From: a virus
DNA length: 23,262 bases
Reading direction: 5' to 3' (one strand)
IMG/VR virus record: IMGVR_UViG_3300032331_000070
Location: 1-23,262 of that record
Part shown: positions 20,916 to 23,262 of the stretch, in pieces
Numbering within the stretch: position 1 is the first letter of the stretch
Layout of the letters: each line of letters starts with the position of its first letter
Notes under the pieces: generated by a model
Told to the model about the DNA's origin: nothing
Databases searched by the model: none
The model's input: the letters and a program-made list of their open reading frames with translations, nothing else
Program-made: the position numbers and the translations under genes

Positions 20916-23141
20916 ATGTACAGCCCTCAAATCACACCATTCCAACCTGCAAATATTGACGCTACCACCAAGATGCTGATGGGGCTTCAGGCAAAAGGCC
21001 AGTTGCAAAACTATGTTGCACAGCACAAAAACGATCCCAATCTGGTGTCGTTGGCGCTGTTTGTCAGCAACATGAGCAAAGCCAAACCCGCTGTTCAGGC
21101 CGAAGCAAACCAGCCCAAGGTGGTAGATCAGGCTATTGCAGGCATGGTTCCCCAACAGATGATGCCTGAAGATCAAGGCATTGCTACGCTCCCCGCGCCC
21201 AACATGCAGAACCTAGCAGGCGGCGGTATTGTTGCATTTGATGATGGCGGTGAAGTACCGGGGTACAAAACTGGCGGTATGTCAGATCAAGAGTACTCTG
21301 ACGCATTTAACCGCGCATACAAACGCTTGCTTAAAGTTGAAGGCGGATTTGTTAAAAACGATGCGGGTATGGGGCCATCAATGTATGGCGTTAACTGGAC
21401 AGCAAACAAAGACACGTTAAAGAAACTTGGGTATACCGAAGACACCGTAAAGACCTTGACACCTGAACACGCCAAACAAATCTACAAAAGAGACTATTGG
21501 GATGCTATTGGTGGGGACAAACTTGCCGAAAAAGATTTTAACTTTGCAAACATTGCTTTTGATGGGGCCGCTAATCAAGGCGTTCCCACAATTAAACCAA
21601 TGATTAAAGCGGCTGAAGATGAGCCTTATAAACTTTTAGCTTTGCGACAAAAGCGGTACGTTGATTTGGCAACCCCAAAAGAAACAGATACACCTAAACA
21701 AGCTGAACGCCGTAAAGAACATCAGAAAAATTTGGCAGGGTGGACAAACCGTATGGCGGCGTTACAAACTGAATTAGAAACAAGCCGAAACAAACAAGGT
21801 TTGCCAGCACTCACTCCCGGCGCACAAGCCTTGGCAGCTACGGGATCGGAATCTACTCAGCCTAATTTAGACGAACAAAAACGGCAAGCATTGTTAAATC
21901 AAATCCCCGGACAAACGGTTAAAGCGCCAGAGTTTAAAGATACCAATACTTACTTTGGTGGTGTTGCTGACAGAATGGATATACCACAAGATGTTCAGCG
22001 CAACATCTCAAATGCGTTAATGGCTCCAACACCTTTGGCACCAGTGACAACATTACCAAAAGCAAGTTCAAGTGGGTTAGGTCTTGCCGCTTTGGGTGAA
22101 AGGTTTTACAACAAGATTGTTCCTGCTGCGGGTATGTCCCAGAAAGAAATTGCCGCACTTAGAGCCGAAACTGAAGCCGCTAGAGCGGCGGAGATTGCAC
22201 AAGCCTCGCAGTTACCCCAACGCTTAACACCTCCTGCACAAGTTCTTGAACAGGGAAGTCAAGTTATTCCCGTTACGCAGGCAGGTGAAGCCACTGTCCA
22301 AAGTGCAGCAGATTTGGAAAAAGTTCGCGGTGTCAATCAATCAATAGATCAACTTGAAGCAACCCAAAGGGCTGCAAAACTGGCGCAAGAATCTTCAAAA
22401 CTACCAAGCGCCGCTGAGCGTCTGCAACAAGCTTCGTACTTGCGTGAGTCTGACGAAGCCGCCAGATTGATGGCCCGTGCCCGTGCCGCCACCAATGCAA
22501 AAACTGCAATTCAAACTGGAGAGGGATTGGCAGCAATAGCTCCTACCGATGCACTTTATGCAGATAACACAACCGCCAACAAGTACCCTGAAGGCATCAT
22601 GGGCGGTGCTCCACTTCCTTCTGCTGAAGACGACATTGTGGCGGCATTAAAAAATAAACCAGAAACTGTCGCTGCTGCACCAGAAGAAAAGACCGGTGGC
22701 ACGGACTGGAACAAGTTGATGTTGCAAATGGGCTTACATTTGATGACGGGTAAGTCCCCCAATGCTTTGACCAACGTGGGCGAAGCGGGGTTGGGTACGT
22801 TGGCTATGCAACAGGCTGAGGAAAAAGCTAAGTCTGAACGCGAAGCCAAAATGTCCGAGGCTGAATATCGCAAGGCAATGGGCAAATATTACGAAGCAAA
22901 TGCGGCTTCTATTGAACGCGGTGCCAAAGAAAAAAACTTGGAACTGGAAGCCGAAAAGCTTATTGCTCAAGAAATTTCCAAAGACAAATTCCTCAACATG
23001 CCCGGCCAAGAAGCGGCGCGTGCCGCAAGGGAGCGCGAAATGCGTGCAACCATCTACCGCAATCTTGGAATTAAGCCTACAATGGCAGCAGGTGCCCCAA
23101 CGGGCGGAGCAAAATTCCTCGGGTTTGAAAACCCAGCATAA
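20916..23141 (+). CDS. Large ejection protein with GH108 muramidase domain
   Basis: 741 aa after AAGGA. Residues 1-120 end in AGGGIVAFDDGGEVPGY, a motif frequent in phage ejection proteins. Residues about 125-260 resemble the GH108 (zliS-type) lysozyme: LLKVEGGFVKND with likely catalytic E142, MYGVNWTANKDTLKKLG, LTPEHAKQIYKRDYWDAIGGDKL and NIAFDGAANQGVPTIKPMI. The rest (to 741) is long helical and coiled coil, Ala/Glu/Lys-rich. It would cut glycan as DNA enters. The usual second Asp-Gly-Gly block is changed to AGMGPS. Role like T7 gp16, which carries an SLT domain in place of GH108. Confidence 0.8.
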   Translation: MYSPQITPFQPANIDATTKMLMGLQAKGQLQNYVAQHKNDPNLVSLALFVSNMSKAKPAVQAEANQPKVVDQAIAGMVPQQMMPEDQGIATLPAPNMQNLAGGGIVAFDDGGEVPGYKTGGMSDQEYSDAFNRAYKRLLKVEGGFVKNDAGMGPSMYGVNWTANKDTLKKLGYTEDTVKTLTPEHAKQIYKRDYWDAIGGDKLAEKDFNFANIAFDGAANQGVPTIKPMIKAAEDEPYKLLALRQKRYVDLATPKETDTPKQAERRKEHQKNLAGWTNRMAALQTELETSRNKQGLPALTPGAQALAATGSESTQPNLDEQKRQALLNQIPGQTVKAPEFKDTNTYFGGVADRMDIPQDVQRNISNALMAPTPLAPVTTLPKASSSGLGLAALGERFYNKIVPAAGMSQKEIAALRAETEAARAAEIAQASQLPQRLTPPAQVLEQGSQVIPVTQAGEATVQSAADLEKVRGVNQSIDQLEATQRAAKLAQESSKLPSAAERLQQASYLRESDEAARLMARARAATNAKTAIQTGEGLAAIAPTDALYADNTTANKYPEGIMGGAPLPSAEDDIVAALKNKPETVAAAPEEKTGGTDWNKLMLQMGLHLMTGKSPNALTNVGEAGLGTLAMQQAEEKAKSEREAKMSEAEYRKAMGKYYEANAASIERGAKEKNLELEAEKLIAQEISKDKFLNMPGQEAARAAREREMRATIYRNLGIKPTMAAGAPTGGAKFLGFENPA

Positions 23142-23143
23142 AA

Positions 23144-23262
23144 ATGCCAATAGCACGCTTCCAATTGCCGGATGGTCGGATCGCAAGATTTGAAGTCCCT
23201 GAAGGAACAACGCCAGAGCAAGCTCAGGCGATGATGGAGGCACAGGTAGCGGAAATGGCTTC
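23144..23262 (+). CDS. Start of another large virion protein (partial)
   Basis: 39 full codons up to the window edge, starting two bases after the previous TAA. It reads MPIARFQLPDGRIARFEVPE, then GTTPEQAQAMMEAQVAEMA. P..R...PDGR.ARFEVPEGTTPEQA is a frequent N-terminus of very large phage virion proteins that are ejected with the DNA or that line the ejection channel. The reading frame is open to the end; the rest is outside the window. Confidence 0.75.
   Translation, partial: MPIARFQLPDGRIARFEVPEGTTPEQAQAMMEAQVAEMA

Noticed and set aside
23121-23134. GGGTTTGAAAACCC palindrome at the end of the GH108 gene
   Set aside because: Short loop, no T-run and still inside the coding sequence, so it is not called a terminator.
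1-23262. tRNA genes, CRISPR arrays, transposons or a diversity-generating retroelement
   Set aside because: No cloverleaf, no spaced direct repeats, no transposase or reverse transcriptase frame and no template-variable repeat pair was seen.

Overview
The window is one block of the late (virion and lysis) region of a tailed phage with a short, podovirus-like tail, either free or as a prophage. Every supported gene is on the + strand. Genes are packed head to tail, with many ATGA, TAATG or TGATG overlaps and almost no spare DNA. Many of the products (small Lys/Gly-rich proteins, two ring/adaptor-type proteins, a GH108 ejection protein) look like those of uncultured freshwater podoviruses that infect Gram-negative bacteria. 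The host cannot be named from the sequence. No packaging, replication, integrase or tRNA gene lies inside the window.

Layout. (1) 1-59 is the 3' tip of a gene, probably the major capsid protein, followed by a perfect intrinsic terminator at 64-93. (2) 193-4974 is the head and head-tail region: a probable capsid accessory protein, several very basic small proteins (1029, 1539, 1918, 2193, 4557), a one-helix membrane protein (1349), a ring protein (3180), a zinc-ribbon protein (4118) and a conserved 66-aa protein (4774). (3) 4971-8020 has the adaptor/tail-tube-A-like gene, two tail or fibre-associated proteins, a DUF2158-like mini-protein and a remarkable repeat protein (6932-8020) with 14 tandem 20-residue units followed by five exact 11-residue Trp units. 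(4) 8030-13597 is a fibre region: a free-standing fibre-anchor-like protein, then four fibre genes, each followed by a small acidic protein of tail-fibre-chaperone type. (5) 13601-15267 is the lysis cassette: a coiled-coil membrane protein that appears to begin at ATT, a small one-helix protein, a GTA-type 3TM holin and an M15 peptidase endolysin. (6) 15270-18175 holds the tail nozzle-like protein and a second fibre-like protein with a jelly-roll-type domain. (7) 18206-23262 holds the ejection proteins: a Gly-zipper protein, a GNAT-like protein, a Gln-rich T7 gp14-like protein, a GH108 muramidase protein and the start of another large virion protein.

The most interesting points are these. Two paralogous loci (11242 and 13601) both start a conserved I-D-P-I reading frame at ATT, with the same AAGG-8 nt-ATT spacing and no usual start codon, directly in frame after the stop of a fibre chaperone; one is full length and one is a 29-codon remnant. 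The fibre/chaperone pair is repeated four times. The 20+11 residue repeat protein has no obvious known architecture. A perfect terminator-like hairpin with a T-run sits inside the coding sequence of an ejection gene (18921-18949).
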